NCBI RefSeq assembly: GCF_900105495.1
Contig: NZ_FNTF01000002.1
Span: 6,030,001-6,094,000, forward strand
Length of the DNA: 64,000 bases
Reading direction: 5' to 3'
Source of the DNA: Pseudomonas frederiksbergensis
GTDB taxonomy: Bacteria > Pseudomonadota > Gammaproteobacteria > Pseudomonadales > Pseudomonadaceae
Of the stretch, positions 49,647 through 59,402 are shown one piece after another. The notes under the pieces are model-generated. The model did not search any database. It saw only the letters and a program-made list of their open reading frames with translations, and was not told where the DNA came from. Position 1 is the first letter of the stretch. Every line of letters begins with the position of its first letter. The position numbers were made by a program, and so were the translations under genes.

Positions 49647-51071
49647 ATGCAAACCAAACTCTTGATCAATGGCCAACTGATCGACGGCGAAGGCCCCGCC
49701 CAACCGGTGTTCAACCCGGCTATCGGTCGTGTGTTGGTGGAAATCCACGAAGCCAGCGAAGCGCAGGTCGATGCCGCCGTGCGTGCCGCCGACAGTGCCT
49801 TCGAAGGCTGGTCGCAAACCACGCCGAAAGAACGTTCGCTGCTGCTGCTCAAACTTGCCGACGCTATCGAAGCCCATGGCGAAGAGCTGGCCAAACTGGA
49901 ATCGGACAACTGCGGCAAACCCTACAGCGCCGCATTGAACGACGAAATCCCGGCGATTGCCGACGTGTTCCGTTTCTTCGCTGGCGCCAGCCGTTGCATG
50001 AGCGGTTCGGCGGGCGGTGAATACCTCCCCGGTCACACCTCGATGATCCGTCGCGACCCGGTCGGTGTGATCGCGTCCATCGCACCATGGAACTACCCGC
50101 TGATGATGGTCGCCTGGAAAATCGCCCCGGCCCTCGCCGCGGGTAATACCGTGGTGCTCAAGCCGTCGGAACAAACCCCGTTGACCGCGTTGCGCCTGGC
50201 GGAACTGGCGTCGGATATTTTCCCGGCCGGCGTGCTTAACCTGGTGTTCGGTCGTGGTCCTACGGTTGGCAATCCCCTGGTCACACACCCGAAAGTGCGC
50301 ATGGTCTCGTTGACCGGTTCGATCGCCACCGGTTCCAACATCATTTCCAGCACCGCCGACAGCGTCAAACGCATGCACATGGAACTGGGCGGCAAGGCCC
50401 CGGTGATCATCTTCGACGACGCCGACATCGACGCCGCCGTGGAAGGCATTCGCACCTTCGGTTTCTACAACGCCGGCCAGGACTGCACCGCCGCCTGCCG
50501 CATCTACGCGCAGGAAGGCATCTACGACACGTTCGTCGAGAAGCTCGGCGAAGCGGTCAGCAGCATCAAGTACGGTGTGCAGGATGATCCGTCGACCGAG
50601 TTGGGCCCGTTGATCACCGCGCAACATCGCGACCGCGTGGCCGGGTTCGTCGAGCGTGCAGTGGCGCAGCCGCATATCCGATTGATCACCGGCGGCAAGG
50701 CTGTGGAAGGCAATGGTTTCTTCTTCGAACCCACCGTGTTGGCCGACGCGCAACAGGACGACGAAATCGTCCGTCGTGAAGTGTTCGGGCCGGTGGTGTC
50801 GGTGACCAAATTCGCCGATGAAGCGCAGGTGCTGGGCTGGGCCAACGATTCGAACTACGGCCTGGCGTCGTCGGTCTGGACCTCGGACGTCGGTCGTGCG
50901 CATCGCCTGTCTGCGCGTTTGCAGTACGGCTGCACCTGGGTGAATACGCACTTCATGCTGGTCAGCGAAATGCCCCACGGCGGTCAGAAACTGTCCGGTT
51001 ATGGCAAGGACATGTCCATGTACGGGCTGGAGGACTACACCGTCGTTCGGCATGTGATGTTCAAGCACTAA
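49647..51071 (+). CDS. patD: gamma-aminobutyraldehyde dehydrogenase
   Basis: A 474-residue enzyme matching E. coli PatD/YdcW in length and context. It oxidises 4-aminobutanal to GABA in putrescine breakdown. Catalytic Cys280 ([12 protein letters not shown]) and Glu246 ([11 protein letters not shown]) are present. GAAGAGGA precedes the ATG. It ends the ydcSTUV-patD cluster and is paralogous to the 43774 dehydrogenase at its head. Confidence 0.92.
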   Translation: MQTKLLINGQLIDGEGPAQPVFNPAIGRVLVEIHEASEAQVDAAVRAADSAFEGWSQTTPKERSLLLLKLADAIEAHGEELAKLESDNCGKPYSAALNDEIPAIADVFRFFAGASRCMSGSAGGEYLPGHTSMIRRDPVGVIASIAPWNYPLMMVAWKIAPALAAGNTVVLKPSEQTPLTALRLAELASDIFPAGVLNLVFGRGPTVGNPLVTHPKVRMVSLTGSIATGSNIISSTADSVKRMHMELGGKAPVIIFDDADIDAAVEGIRTFGFYNAGQDCTAACRIYAQEGIYDTFVEKLGEAVSSIKYGVQDDPSTELGPLITAQHRDRVAGFVERAVAQPHIRLITGGKAVEGNGFFFEPTVLADAQQDDEIVRREVFGPVVSVTKFADEAQVLGWANDSNYGLASSVWTSDVGRAHRLSARLQYGCTWVNTHFMLVSEMPHGGQKLSGYGKDMSMYGLEDYTVVRHVMFKH

Positions 51072-51073
51072 AA

Positions 51074-51170
51074 GCATCGTGAGCAGGCTTTGCTCCTACA
51101 GGATTGATGTCGTTCGCAAGACTGGTGCACGACCACAAAACCTGTAGGAGCAAGGCTTGCCCGCGATGGC
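51074..51170. repeat. inverted pair of REP elements
   Basis: CATCGTGAGCAGGCTTTGCTCCTACA and TGTAGGAGCAAGGCTTGCCC face each other after patD. The rest of the 313-base gap (51171-51384) holds only the toxin-antitoxin promoter region. Confidence 0.8.
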
Positions 51171-51313
51171 TTCTGGTGCACCACTTCGTCCCGGAAAACC
51201 GAAACCTGTGCCACCAATGGCAGCGGGGCACTCAGAGCATTTCGAAATACATCCCCTCCTCCCATTCTTCTTTCGCCCGCTAAGGTTTCTTCAAACCAAT
51301 GCAAGGCAATCGG

Positions 51314-51368
51314 TTGACGAACAAGCCGGTAAGACCTAGGGTGTTTACGTCGTTTACAGCGTATACAC
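51314..51368 (+). promoter_or_regulatory. toxin-antitoxin promoter and candidate operator
   Basis: TTGACG at 51314-51319, a 17-base spacer and TAGGGT at 51337-51342 form a sigma-70-like promoter. The inverted repeat GTGTTTACG / CGTATACAC (51341-51349 and 51360-51368) overlaps the -10 and start point. This is the usual layout for autorepression by a ribbon-helix-helix antitoxin. Confidence 0.6.
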
Positions 51369-51384
51369 CTCTAGGAGAGCCACC

Positions 51385-51633
51385 ATGGCCTCACCCGTTT
51401 TGTCCTTTCGAGTTGAAGAATCGCTGGCCCAACAGCTGGATAATCTGGCAGCGGCCACCGATCGAGACCGTCAGTACCATCTCAAGCGTGCATTGGTTCG
51501 ATATGTAGAAGCCGAGTCATGGCATCTGCAAGCCATAAGCGACGGCATAAAAGACGCCGACGCAGGAAATCTCACCGATCTGGATGCCGTAAAGGCTAAG
51601 TGGGCAAAACGTGCCGAGCGTAGTACTGACTGA
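51385..51633 (+). CDS. ribbon-helix-helix antitoxin (RelB/ParD-like)
   Basis: An 82-residue antitoxin. The N-terminal strand-helix-helix (PVLSFRVEESLAQQLDNLAA, DRDRQYHLKRALVRYVE) is of CopG type. The acidic C-terminal tail (DGIKDADAGNLTDLDAVKAK) should wrap the toxin. AGGAG lies upstream of the ATG. It overlaps the toxin gene by 23 bases. It probably represses its own promoter through the dyad at 51341-51368. Confidence 0.9.
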   Translation: MASPVLSFRVEESLAQQLDNLAAATDRDRQYHLKRALVRYVEAESWHLQAISDGIKDADAGNLTDLDAVKAKWAKRAERSTD

Positions 51634-51901
51634 AAAAGCTGAAAGTGACCTCGATTCTATTCATGAGTATTACCAAGGCATCCTTGGTGCTGATGCCGCA
51701 CTGGAGGTCATAGCGATTTTTCTGCAATCCTTCCATCAACTGGAGCAGTTTCCAGGGTCAGGAAGGCCTTCAGTAGTACCGGATGTACGTGAGCTGGTAT
51801 TTGGCCGTTATCCATTTATCGCTCCCTATCGATTGATGCATGGCCAGATACAGGTACTGCGTGTTCTGCACCAGCGGGCAGAGCGATCGCAAAATTGGTA
51901 A
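51611..51901 (+). CDS. RelE/ParE-family toxin
   Basis: A 96-residue toxin with GTG start inside the antitoxin gene. Family features are VVLTEKAESDLDSIHEYYQG, LEQFPGSGRPSVVPDVRELV and the C-terminal YRLMHGQIQVLRVLHQRAERSQNW. ParE members inhibit gyrase and RelE members cut mRNA; the ERxQNW ending is closer to ParE-like plasmid-type toxins, but target choice is uncertain. The intact gene suggests an active module. Confidence 0.9.
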   Translation: MPSVVLTEKAESDLDSIHEYYQGILGADAALEVIAIFLQSFHQLEQFPGSGRPSVVPDVRELVFGRYPFIAPYRLMHGQIQVLRVLHQRAERSQNW

Positions 51902-51952
51902 TCGGCGACATTCAGCCGCAACACTATCGCCGCGGCTGAATGTCGTACCCCC

Positions 51953-52138
51953 TTAAAACCGCGAAACACTCCTCATCGCCTCCACCAGATACCGCATCGC
52001 AATCTGGTCGCTTTCCGACAGCTCCCGATAGCGCTCCAACAACTTCATCTCGTCCGAGCTGACCCGACGCCTTCGGCGCGCAGTGCTCAGGCAAGGTAGG
52101 ATTCCCAGCAACTGAGTGATGCCTTGTACTTTCGTCAT
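51953..52138 (-). CDS. small basic protein, unknown function
   Basis: A 61-residue protein (MTKVQGITQLLGILPCLS...). The C-terminal helix pair SSDEMKLLERYRELSESDQIAMRY resembles the tail of many phage-type HTH regulators. AAGGA lies about eight bases ahead of the ATG at 52138, so this start is preferred over 52237. No domain is assigned. It converges with the toxin gene. Confidence 0.65.
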   Translation of the reverse strand: MTKVQGITQLLGILPCLSTARRRRRVSSDEMKLLERYRELSESDQIAMRYLVEAMRSVSRF

Positions 52139-52528
52139 GGACGATGTCCTTCTATAAGCCCGAGAAAACTTCAAAAACCGCATCGCCCTCTCCTTTTTGT
52201 AGTCGCCGGCCTGAAGGGCAGGGTCGGTCATGAACACAGAATAGGAACTATCACGGCGGTGAAAAGCGATTTTTAGAGTAATTAGTCGAAAAAAGCAGAA
52301 ATGCCCTATAAATCAGAAAGCACTGTCAGAAAACTTAACCGACATTTCTTGTTTCATTGCCGCGAAGCCAAAGTGCTACCAATCATTTTTTCTACACAAC
52401 CGAACGGTTTAAGCTATTTGTTATCTGTTTAATGTCCGTTGCGTTTGGCCGAAGGCATGTCCGAACCTTTATTTTTGATCCAGCACGTGCCAGGAACGGC
52501 GCGGGATTGTTCACGACAGGTTGAACTT
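52139..52528. other. AT-rich divergent intergenic region upstream of opgD
   Basis: This 390-base spacer is visibly AT-richer than its surroundings, especially 52250-52430, and should hold the promoters of opgD and the 51953 gene. I see no REP element, tRNA or credible gene. The longer in-frame reading of opgD from 52439 lacks a signal peptide at its start. Confidence 0.5.
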
Positions 52529-54154
52529 ATGCACCGCAGGAATTTGCTCAAAGCATCCATGGCCATCGCCGCCTACACCGGTTTATCAGCCACCGGCCTG
52601 CTGGCTTCGCGGGCCTGGGCCGGTACCGGCGCGGCAGATGGCGAGGCTCAGGCATTCGATTTCGAAGCGCTGAAGATCCAGGCCAAGCAGCTCGCCGGCA
52701 ATCGCTATCAGGACACCAAGCAGGTGTTGCCGCCGACCCTGGCGACCATGACGCCGCAGAACTTCAACGCGATCCGCTACGACGGCAACCACTCGCTCTG
52801 GCATGACCTCAAGGGTCAGCTGGATGTGCAGTTCTTCCATGTGGGCATGGGGTTCAAGCAGCCGGTGCGCATGTACAGCGTCGACCCCAAGACGCGTCAG
52901 GCGCGGGAAGTGCATTTCCGCCCTTCCCTGTTCAATTATGAAAAAACCACGGTCGACACCAAACAGCTCACGGGCGACCTGGGGTTTTCCGGATTCAAGC
53001 TGTTCAAGGCACCGGAGCTGGACCGGCACGACGTACTGTCCTTCCTCGGCGCCAGCTATTTCCGCGCGGTCGATGCCTCAGGCCAGTACGGTCTGTCGGC
53101 ACGCGGGCTGGCGATCGATACCTATGCCAAGAAGCGTGAAGAGTTCCCGGACTTCACCAAGTTCTGGTTCGAGACCCCGGACAAAAACAGCACCCGCTTC
53201 GTGGTCTATGCCCTGCTGGATTCGCCGAGCGCCACCGGTGCCTACCGTTTCGACATCGACTGCCAGGCCAGCCAGGTTGTCATGGCCATCGATGCCCACA
53301 TCAATGCCCGCACTGCCATCGAACAACTGGGCATCGCGCCGATGACCAGCATGTTCAGCTGCGGCACCCATGAACGGCGCATGTGCGACACGATTCACCC
53401 GCAAATCCACGACTCTGATCGCCTGGCCATGTGGCGCGGCAACGGCGAGTGGATCTGCCGCCCGCTGAACAACCCGGCCACCCTGCAATTCAACGCTTTC
53501 GCCGACACCGACCCGAAAGGTTTCGGTCTGGTGCAGACCGATCATGAGTTCGACAGCTATCAAGACACCGTCGACTGGTACAGCAAGCGTCCGAGCCTGT
53601 GGGTAGAACCTACGACCGCGTGGGGCGAAGGCTCTATCGATCTGTTGGAAATTCCTACGACGGGCGAAACCCTGGATAACATCGTCGCGTTCTGGACCCC
53701 GAAGAAACCGGTCGCGGCCGGCGACTCACTGAACTATGGCTACAAGCTGTACTGGAGCGCACTGCCACCGGTCAGCACACCGTTGGCGCGGGTCAACGCC
53801 ACTCGTTCGGGCATGGGCGGTTTCATCGAAGGCTGGGCACCTGGCGAGCATTACCCGGAAGTCTGGGCTCGACGGTTTGCCGTGGACTTCACCGGAGGCG
53901 GCCTGGATCGCTTGCCTGAAGGCACGGGGATCGAGCCGGTGGTCACGTGCTCGAACGGGCAGGTCAAGGATTTCAACGTGCTGGTGCTCGATGACATCAA
54001 GGGCTACCGGATTACCTTTGACTGGTACCCGACCAATGACAGCGTGGAGCCGGTGGAGCTGCGGCTGTTCATTCGCACCAATGACCGGACGTTGAGTGAA
54101 ACCTGGTTGTACCAGTATTTCCCGCCGGCGCCTGAGAAGCGTAAGTACACCTGA
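52529..54154 (+). CDS. opgD: periplasmic glucan biosynthesis protein OpgD/MdoD
   Basis: A 541-residue periplasmic protein that shapes osmoregulated periplasmic glucans. A twin-arginine signal ([22 protein letters not shown] at residues 3-4, cut near AWA) begins the product, so ATG 52529 is chosen. The body shows [25 protein letters not shown] and [12 protein letters not shown], typical of OpgG/OpgD. No opgG or opgH is next to it, as usual for opgD. Confidence 0.93.
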   Translation: MHRRNLLKASMAIAAYTGLSATGLLASRAWAGTGAADGEAQAFDFEALKIQAKQLAGNRYQDTKQVLPPTLATMTPQNFNAIRYDGNHSLWHDLKGQLDVQFFHVGMGFKQPVRMYSVDPKTRQAREVHFRPSLFNYEKTTVDTKQLTGDLGFSGFKLFKAPELDRHDVLSFLGASYFRAVDASGQYGLSARGLAIDTYAKKREEFPDFTKFWFETPDKNSTRFVVYALLDSPSATGAYRFDIDCQASQVVMAIDAHINARTAIEQLGIAPMTSMFSCGTHERRMCDTIHPQIHDSDRLAMWRGNGEWICRPLNNPATLQFNAFADTDPKGFGLVQTDHEFDSYQDTVDWYSKRPSLWVEPTTAWGEGSIDLLEIPTTGETLDNIVAFWTPKKPVAAGDSLNYGYKLYWSALPPVSTPLARVNATRSGMGGFIEGWAPGEHYPEVWARRFAVDFTGGGLDRLPEGTGIEPVVTCSNGQVKDFNVLVLDDIKGYRITFDWYPTNDSVEPVELRLFIRTNDRTLSETWLYQYFPPAPEKRKYT

Positions 54155-54179
54155 GGGTAATTGGTTGTCTGGGCGGGCC

Positions 54180-54288
54180 TCTTCGCGGGCAAGCCCGCTC
54201 CCACAAGGATCGGCGGTGTCGCACAAAATGAGTGAACTCCACTACACCCCTGTGGGAGCGGGCTTGCCCGCGAAGACGGCCGAACAGG
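54180..54288. repeat. inverted pair of REP elements
   Basis: CTTCGCGGGCAAGCCCGCTCC and GGAGCGGGCTTGCCCGCGAAG are exact mirror arms about 60 bases apart, downstream of opgD. Confidence 0.9.
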
Positions 54289-54314
54289 CAACAAACACTC
54301 CTGCACAGAAACGC

Positions 54315-54351
54315 AAAAGCCCCGATCACAACGACCGGGGCTTTTTGGTTT
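54315..54351. terminator. bidirectional intrinsic terminator
   Basis: The stem AAAAGCCCCG / CGGGGCTTTT with an 11-base loop is followed by TTTTT-type runs on both sides. It is shared by opgD and the convergent ene-reductase gene. Confidence 0.87.
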
Positions 54352-54362
54352 TACCGCCTCAA

Positions 54363-55469
54363 TCAGTCGCGCAAATCCGACTCATGAATCGGCTGCTCAC
54401 GATGGGTAGCCCGATGATACTGCGCCGGCCAGATGGCCTTGCGTCCACCCAGGTCATCATCGGCATGCAGCGGCCAGTACGGATCACGCAGCAGCTCGCG
54501 GGCCAGAAAGATGATGTCAGCCTGACAGGTGCGCAGAATGTGCTCGGCCTGCGCCGGCTCGGTAATCATTCCTACCGTGCCGGTGGCAATGCCTGACTCT
54601 TTGCGTACACGTTCAGCGAAGCGGGTCTGATAACCGGGACCTGTAGGAATCTCGGCGTTGACCGCCGTACCGCCCGACGAGACGTCAATCAGATCTACGC
54701 CCAACGCGTGGAGGCGTCGCGCCAGCTCTACGGTTTCATCCGGGTTCCAGCCGTCTTCCACCCAATCGGTGGCCGACACCCGCACGAACAGCGGTAGCTC
54801 TTCAGGCCATACCGCACGCACCGCTTCGGTGACTTGCAGCACCAGCCGGATGCGATTCTCGAACGAGCCACCATATTGATCGCGCCGCTGATTGCTCAGG
54901 GGCGAAAGAAACTGATGCAACAGGTAGCCGTGGGCAGCGTGTATTTCCACCACTTTGAAACCGGCGGTCAGCGCTCGCTTGGCCGAAGCGACAAAGGCCT
55001 GAATGACCTCGGCAATCTCGCTTTCATCGAGCTGCTTGGGATGGGTGTGCTGCGGGTCAAAAGCTATCGGCGACGGCCCCACCGGCATCCAGCCACCGTC
55101 TTCGGGTTTGACGCTGCCATGTTTTCCGATCCACGGCCGATGGGTGCTGGCCTTGCGCCCGGCGTGAGCCAACTGAATGCCGGCCACAGCGCCTTGCGCC
55201 GCAATGAAGCGCGTGATGCGTTGCAACGGTTCGATCTGTTCATCGTTCCACAGGCCGAGGTCCTCGGCGGTGATGCGCCCGTCGGCCGTGACCGCCGTGG
55301 CTTCGGTAAACACCAGGCCGGCGCCGCCGACAGCACGGCTGCCGAGGTGGACGAGGTGCCAGTCATTGGCCAGTCCATCGACGCTGGAGTACTGGCACAT
55401 CGGCGATACCGCAATGCGGTTGAGCAGGGTCAATTGACGAAGGGTATAGGGTTCAAGCAGCAGACTCAT
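54363..55469 (-). CDS. old yellow enzyme family ene-reductase, XenA/YqjM-like
   Basis: A 368-residue FMN oxidoreductase. The N-terminal Cys25-Gln-Tyr27 (SPMCQYSS), the substrate-binding pair H177/H180 (VEIHAAHGYLLHQFLSP) and GYQTRFAERVR are the YqjM/XenA class signature. It reduces activated C=C bonds or nitro groups using NAD(P)H. The last residues RDPYWPLHADDDLG fit the class. It converges with opgD. I recall a similar FMN oxidoreductase just before recJ in PAO1. Confidence 0.9.
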   Translation of the reverse strand: MSLLLEPYTLRQLTLLNRIAVSPMCQYSSVDGLANDWHLVHLGSRAVGGAGLVFTEATAVTADGRITAEDLGLWNDEQIEPLQRITRFIAAQGAVAGIQLAHAGRKASTHRPWIGKHGSVKPEDGGWMPVGPSPIAFDPQHTHPKQLDESEIAEVIQAFVASAKRALTAGFKVVEIHAAHGYLLHQFLSPLSNQRRDQYGGSFENRIRLVLQVTEAVRAVWPEELPLFVRVSATDWVEDGWNPDETVELARRLHALGVDLIDVSSGGTAVNAEIPTGPGYQTRFAERVRKESGIATGTVGMITEPAQAEHILRTCQADIIFLARELLRDPYWPLHADDDLGGRKAIWPAQYHRATHREQPIHESDLRD

Positions 55470-55663
55470 GGGGCACCTCTCGAATCAGTGGGCAGGCTCC
55501 AGGGTTCTGTTTGAAAGTCGACGAGTGACAGGAAAAAGGTGCAGCACCCGCCCCCGCGGGCAAAAAATTCGACAAGACGTCACAAGGAGAATCAAGCAGT
55601 GCTTAGAGACTAGTCGACATCGGGGGATGAGGGAGGGTTCCGAGGGATTCGGTGTCAGAAAGA

Positions 55664-55736
55664 TCGCTATCGCGAGCAGGCTCACTCCCACAGGGTTTGC
55701 GCAAATCCTGTGGGAGTGAGCCTGCCCGCGAAGGGC
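55664..55736. repeat. inverted pair of REP elements
   Basis: CGCTATCGCGAGCAGGCTCACTCCCACAGG and CCTGTGGGAGTGAGCCTGCC are separated by only 14 bases. It sits at the 3' end of recJ. Confidence 0.88.
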
Positions 55737-57446
55737 TTAACGCGGTTCGATGTGGGCAATCATCAACTGCACCGTTTCGTTGCCACGAAACTCGTTGAGG
55801 TCGAGTTTGTAGGCCAATTCCACCCACTTGATGGTCGGATTCGGCCAGATGTCGCGGTCGATTCCGAAGGCAATGCCATCCAGTTTTACCGAACCGCATT
55901 CACTCTTCAGTACCACTTTGAGGTGCCGCTCGCCGACCACTCGCTGCTCGACCAGCTGGAACACGCCGTGGAACAACGGCTCCGGGAAGTGCTGCCCCCA
56001 AGGTCCGGCATGGCGCAGGGCGCGGGCCAGTTCCAGGTGGAATTCCTCGACCGCCAGCGTGCCGTCCGACAACAATCGCCCGGTCAGGTCTTCTTCGCGC
56101 AATTGCCTACGCACTTCCGCGTCAAAGGCTTCGGCGAACAACGGAAAATTCGCTTCCGGCAGCGTCAGGCCGGCGGCCATCGCATGGCCACCATATTTGC
56201 TGATCAAATTCGGATGCTGCGCCGCCACCACGCTCAATGCGTCGCGAATATGAAAACCCTGAACCGAACGTCCCGAGCCCTTGAGCAAACCATCGCCGGC
56301 ATCGGCAAAGGCAATGGTCGGACGGAAATAGCGATCTTTCATACGCGATGCAAGGATTCCGATGACACCTTGGTGCCACTCGGGATCGAACAGGCACAGG
56401 CCGAACGGCATCGACTCGACCGGCAAATCCTTGAGTTGAGCCAGCGCTTCACGCTGCATGCCCTGCTCAATGGATTTGCGGTCCTGGTTCATGCCGTCGA
56501 GTTGTGCGGCCATTTCACGTGCCAGACCAGCGTCTTCGGTGAGCAGGCATTCGATGCCCAGGCTCATGTCATCCAGCCGCCCCGCCGCGTTCAGACGCGG
56601 ACCAACAATGAAACCCAGGTCGGTAGAGGTGATGCGCGTGTGATCACGTTTGGCGACCTCGAGGATCGCCTTGATCCCCGGCCGCGCACGCCCGGCGCGA
56701 ATCCGCTCCAGGCCTTGGTGCACCAGAATCCGGTTGTTGGCATCCAGCGGTACCACGTCGGCGACGCTGCCAAGAGCCACAAGGTCCAGCAACTCGCCGA
56801 TGTTCGGCTGCGGCTTGCTCTCGTACCAGCCGAGGCTACGCAAACGCGCGCGCAGGGCCATCAGTACATAGAAGATCACTCCGACGCCGGCCAGCGCCTT
56901 GCTCGCAAACCCGCAACCCGGCTGATTCGGATTGACGATGGCATCGGCCAGCGGCAACGCGTCACCGGGCAAGTGGTGGTCGGTGACCAGCACTTGGAGC
57001 CCGGCCTTTTTCGCCGCCGCCACGCCTTCAACGCTGGAGATCCCGTTGTCCACAGTGATCAGCAACTGGGGTGTACGGGTCAGCGCCACTTCGACGATTT
57101 CCGGCGTCAGGCCGTAGCCATACTCAAACCGGTTCGGCACCAAATAGTCGACGTGCGCCGCGCCCAGCAGGCGCAAGCCCAACATGCCCACGGTGCTGGC
57201 CGTCGCGCCATCGGCGTCGAAGTCACCGACGATCAGAATCCGCTGACGCTGCTCGAGCGCCGTCACCAGCAAATCCACCGCGGCATCGATGCCTTTGAGT
57301 TGCTGGAACGGAATCAGCCGCGCCAGGCTCTTGTCCAGTTCAGCCTCGGACAGCACGCCCCGCGCCGCGTACAGACGGGTCAGCAGTGGCGGCAGATCAC
57401 CGAGGAATGGCAGGGTATCGGGCAACAGGCGAGGTTCGATGCGCAT
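55737..57446 (-). CDS. recJ: single-stranded-DNA exonuclease RecJ
   Basis: A 569-residue 5'-3' exonuclease used in recombination and repair. DHH-phosphoesterase motifs are VGDFDADGATA (D75, D77, D79), VDNGISS, VTDHHLP (D156-H157-H158) and the DHHA1-type GGHAMAAGLTL. The ATG at 57446 (MRIEPRLLPDTLPF) gives normal length; the longer reading from 57482 has no support. Confidence 0.95.
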   Translation of the reverse strand: MRIEPRLLPDTLPFLGDLPPLLTRLYAARGVLSEAELDKSLARLIPFQQLKGIDAAVDLLVTALEQRQRILIVGDFDADGATASTVGMLGLRLLGAAHVDYLVPNRFEYGYGLTPEIVEVALTRTPQLLITVDNGISSVEGVAAAKKAGLQVLVTDHHLPGDALPLADAIVNPNQPGCGFASKALAGVGVIFYVLMALRARLRSLGWYESKPQPNIGELLDLVALGSVADVVPLDANNRILVHQGLERIRAGRARPGIKAILEVAKRDHTRITSTDLGFIVGPRLNAAGRLDDMSLGIECLLTEDAGLAREMAAQLDGMNQDRKSIEQGMQREALAQLKDLPVESMPFGLCLFDPEWHQGVIGILASRMKDRYFRPTIAFADAGDGLLKGSGRSVQGFHIRDALSVVAAQHPNLISKYGGHAMAAGLTLPEANFPLFAEAFDAEVRRQLREEDLTGRLLSDGTLAVEEFHLELARALRHAGPWGQHFPEPLFHGVFQLVEQRVVGERHLKVVLKSECGSVKLDGIAFGIDRDIWPNPTIKWVELAYKLDLNEFRGNETVQLMIAHIEPR

Positions 57447-57512
57447 GGGGTGACAGGTGCTTCTCTTGGAGACGTAGGACAAAACCGGATAACGCGGACC
57501 AGCAGCGAATAA

Positions 57513-58055
57513 TCAGCCGCGTTCGCCGCTCAGCCACTGCAACTGGACTTCGTGCTGACCACGGTCGTCGGTGACGAAAATCGTTCCTTCGCTGATCATC
57601 ACGTCCCACTTGATAACCCGGGGCATGTCTTTGGCCAGGGTTTCCAGCACTTCCTGCGGAACTGCAGCGATGTGCACGTTTTTCAGGTTTTTGATCGCCG
57701 GGATCACTTTGGTCTCCCAGACGCGCAGGCTGCCGTAGGCCAGCAGGCTGGTGCGCTCGGTGCGACGCGAGCACCAGGTCAGGCGATCGGCGTCTGGCTG
57801 GCCGACTTCGATCCAGTGCAGGACGCGGTCGTCCAGGCTCTTTTCCCACAGGGCAGGTTCGTCCACGTCTGACAGACCGCGACCGAACGACAACTGCTCG
57901 TTGTACCAAAAGGCGTAGGCCAGCAGCCGCACGGTCATACGCTCTTCGGTCTCCGAAGGGTGACGGGCGATGGTCTGCTTCACGCTCTCGTACACGCTGC
58001 GGTCGAGGTCGGTAAGGTTCAGTTCAAACTTGTAGGTCGTGGACGGCTGGGCCAT
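57513..58055 (-). CDS. yaeQ: YaeQ family protein
   Basis: A 180-residue YaeQ protein with a compact PD-(D/E)xK-like fold and no defined activity. Signatures include YKFELNLTDLDRSVYES, RHPSETEERMTVRLLAY, WIEVGQPDADRL and VKWDVMISEGTIFVTDDRG-like text at the end. The ATG at 58055 (MAQPSTTY) is chosen over 58115. It lies upstream of recJ in the same direction. Confidence 0.92.
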   Translation of the reverse strand: MAQPSTTYKFELNLTDLDRSVYESVKQTIARHPSETEERMTVRLLAYAFWYNEQLSFGRGLSDVDEPALWEKSLDDRVLHWIEVGQPDADRLTWCSRRTERTSLLAYGSLRVWETKVIPAIKNLKNVHIAAVPQEVLETLAKDMPRVIKWDVMISEGTIFVTDDRGQHEVQLQWLSGERG

Positions 58056-58202
58056 GAACGGGCTTCTTGATACGGGGAAAGGCGGCAAGTCTAACCGATG
58101 CGGTAGGCAATCCACGAATTGAAGGCGATCAACCTTGGTCGTCTGACGTTCGGCTATGTTAAAACCCTGTCTTCGCTCAACCTTTGTCCTACAGGATCCA
58201 GC

Positions 58203-59402
58203 ATGCCGCTCACCGGAAAACCGCTCTCAGGGCTGAAAGTCATTGAATTGGGTACGTTGATCGCCGGGCCGTTTGCCTCGCGCATTTGCGGCGAGTTCGG
58301 TGCCGAGGTGATCAAAATCGAGTCCCCCGATGGCGGCGATCCGTTGCGCAAATGGCGAAAACTGTATGAAGGCACCTCGCTGTGGTGGTTCGTCCAGGCG
58401 CGCAACAAGAAATCCCTGACCCTGAACCTCAAACACCCCGACGGGCTGGCGATTCTGAAAAAACTGCTCAGCGAAGCGGACATCCTGATCGAGAACTTTC
58501 GCCCTGGCGTGCTGGAAAAGCTCGGCCTGGGCTGGGAAGTCTTGCACGCACTGAACCCGAAACTGGTGATGGTGCGTCTCTCGGGTTTCGGTCAGACCGG
58601 GCCGATGAAGGATCAGCCAGGCTTTGGCGCCGTCGGTGAATCCATGGGCGGCTTGCGCTACATCACCGGGTTCGAAGACCGACCACCGGTGCGCACCGGG
58701 ATTTCCATCGGCGACTCTATTGCCGCGCTCTGGGGTGTGATCGGCGCATTGATGGCCCTGCGTCATCGCGAGGTCAACGGTGGCCTTGGCCAAGTGGTGG
58801 ATGTGGCGCTGTATGAAGCGATATTCGCCATGATGGAAAGCATGGTCCCGGAATTCGACGTGTTCGGTTTCATCCGCGAACGCACCGGCAACATCATGCC
58901 GGGCATCACGCCCTCGTCGATCCACACCAGTGCCGACGGCAAACATGTGCAGATCGGCGCCAATGGCGACGCGATTTTCAAGCGTTTCATGCTGGTCATT
59001 GGACGCGAGGATCTGGCCAACGACCCTGCGCTGGCCAGCAACGACGGACGCGATAACCGTCGCGACGAGATTTATGGGGTGATTGATCGCTGGGCCAACT
59101 CGCTGCCGCTGGACACCCTCATCGAGCAGTTGAATCAGGCCGACGTACCGGCCAGCCGGATCTTCAGTGCCGAGGACATGTTCAGTGATCCGCAGTACCT
59201 GGCCAGGGAAATGTTCCTCAAGGCCAAGTTGCCGGACGGCAAAGATTTCAAGATGCCGGGAATCGTGCCGAAACTCTCAGAGACACCCGGAACATCGGAA
59301 TGGGTCGGGCCGCAGTTGGGCGAACACAATGCGCAGGTACTCAACGATCTTGGTTATGACAAGGAACAGATCGCAAAGCTGCGTGAAGACGGGGCCATCT
59401 AA
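58203..59402 (+). CDS. CaiB/BaiF-family CoA transferase
   Basis: A 399-residue class III CoA-transferase-like protein. LSGLKVIELGTLIAGPFASR, GAEVIKIESPDGGDPLR and LTLNLKHPDG are the family's N-terminal signatures. The segment that in CaiB/FRC contains the catalytic Asp (Y-D-x3-Q-A) reads GFGAVGESMGGL here, so the usual nucleophile seems replaced; a subfamily with Gly there and a nearby Glu exists as far as I recall. The substrate is unknown. The ATG at 58203 follows CAGGATCC. Confidence 0.88.
   Translation: MPLTGKPLSGLKVIELGTLIAGPFASRICGEFGAEVIKIESPDGGDPLRKWRKLYEGTSLWWFVQARNKKSLTLNLKHPDGLAILKKLLSEADILIENFRPGVLEKLGLGWEVLHALNPKLVMVRLSGFGQTGPMKDQPGFGAVGESMGGLRYITGFEDRPPVRTGISIGDSIAALWGVIGALMALRHREVNGGLGQVVDVALYEAIFAMMESMVPEFDVFGFIRERTGNIMPGITPSSIHTSADGKHVQIGANGDAIFKRFMLVIGREDLANDPALASNDGRDNRRDEIYGVIDRWANSLPLDTLIEQLNQADVPASRIFSAEDMFSDPQYLAREMFLKAKLPDGKDFKMPGIVPKLSETPGTSEWVGPQLGEHNAQVLNDLGYDKEQIAKLREDGAI

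Noticed and set aside
42700..52000. Genomic island or mobile element carrying the ydc cluster and toxin-antitoxin pair
   Set aside because: No integrase, tRNA target or flanking direct repeat is visible, and the cluster has normal host-like composition.
55710..57512. 600-codon open frame on the plus strand
   Set aside because: It is antisense to recJ, an effect of high GC and strong codon bias.
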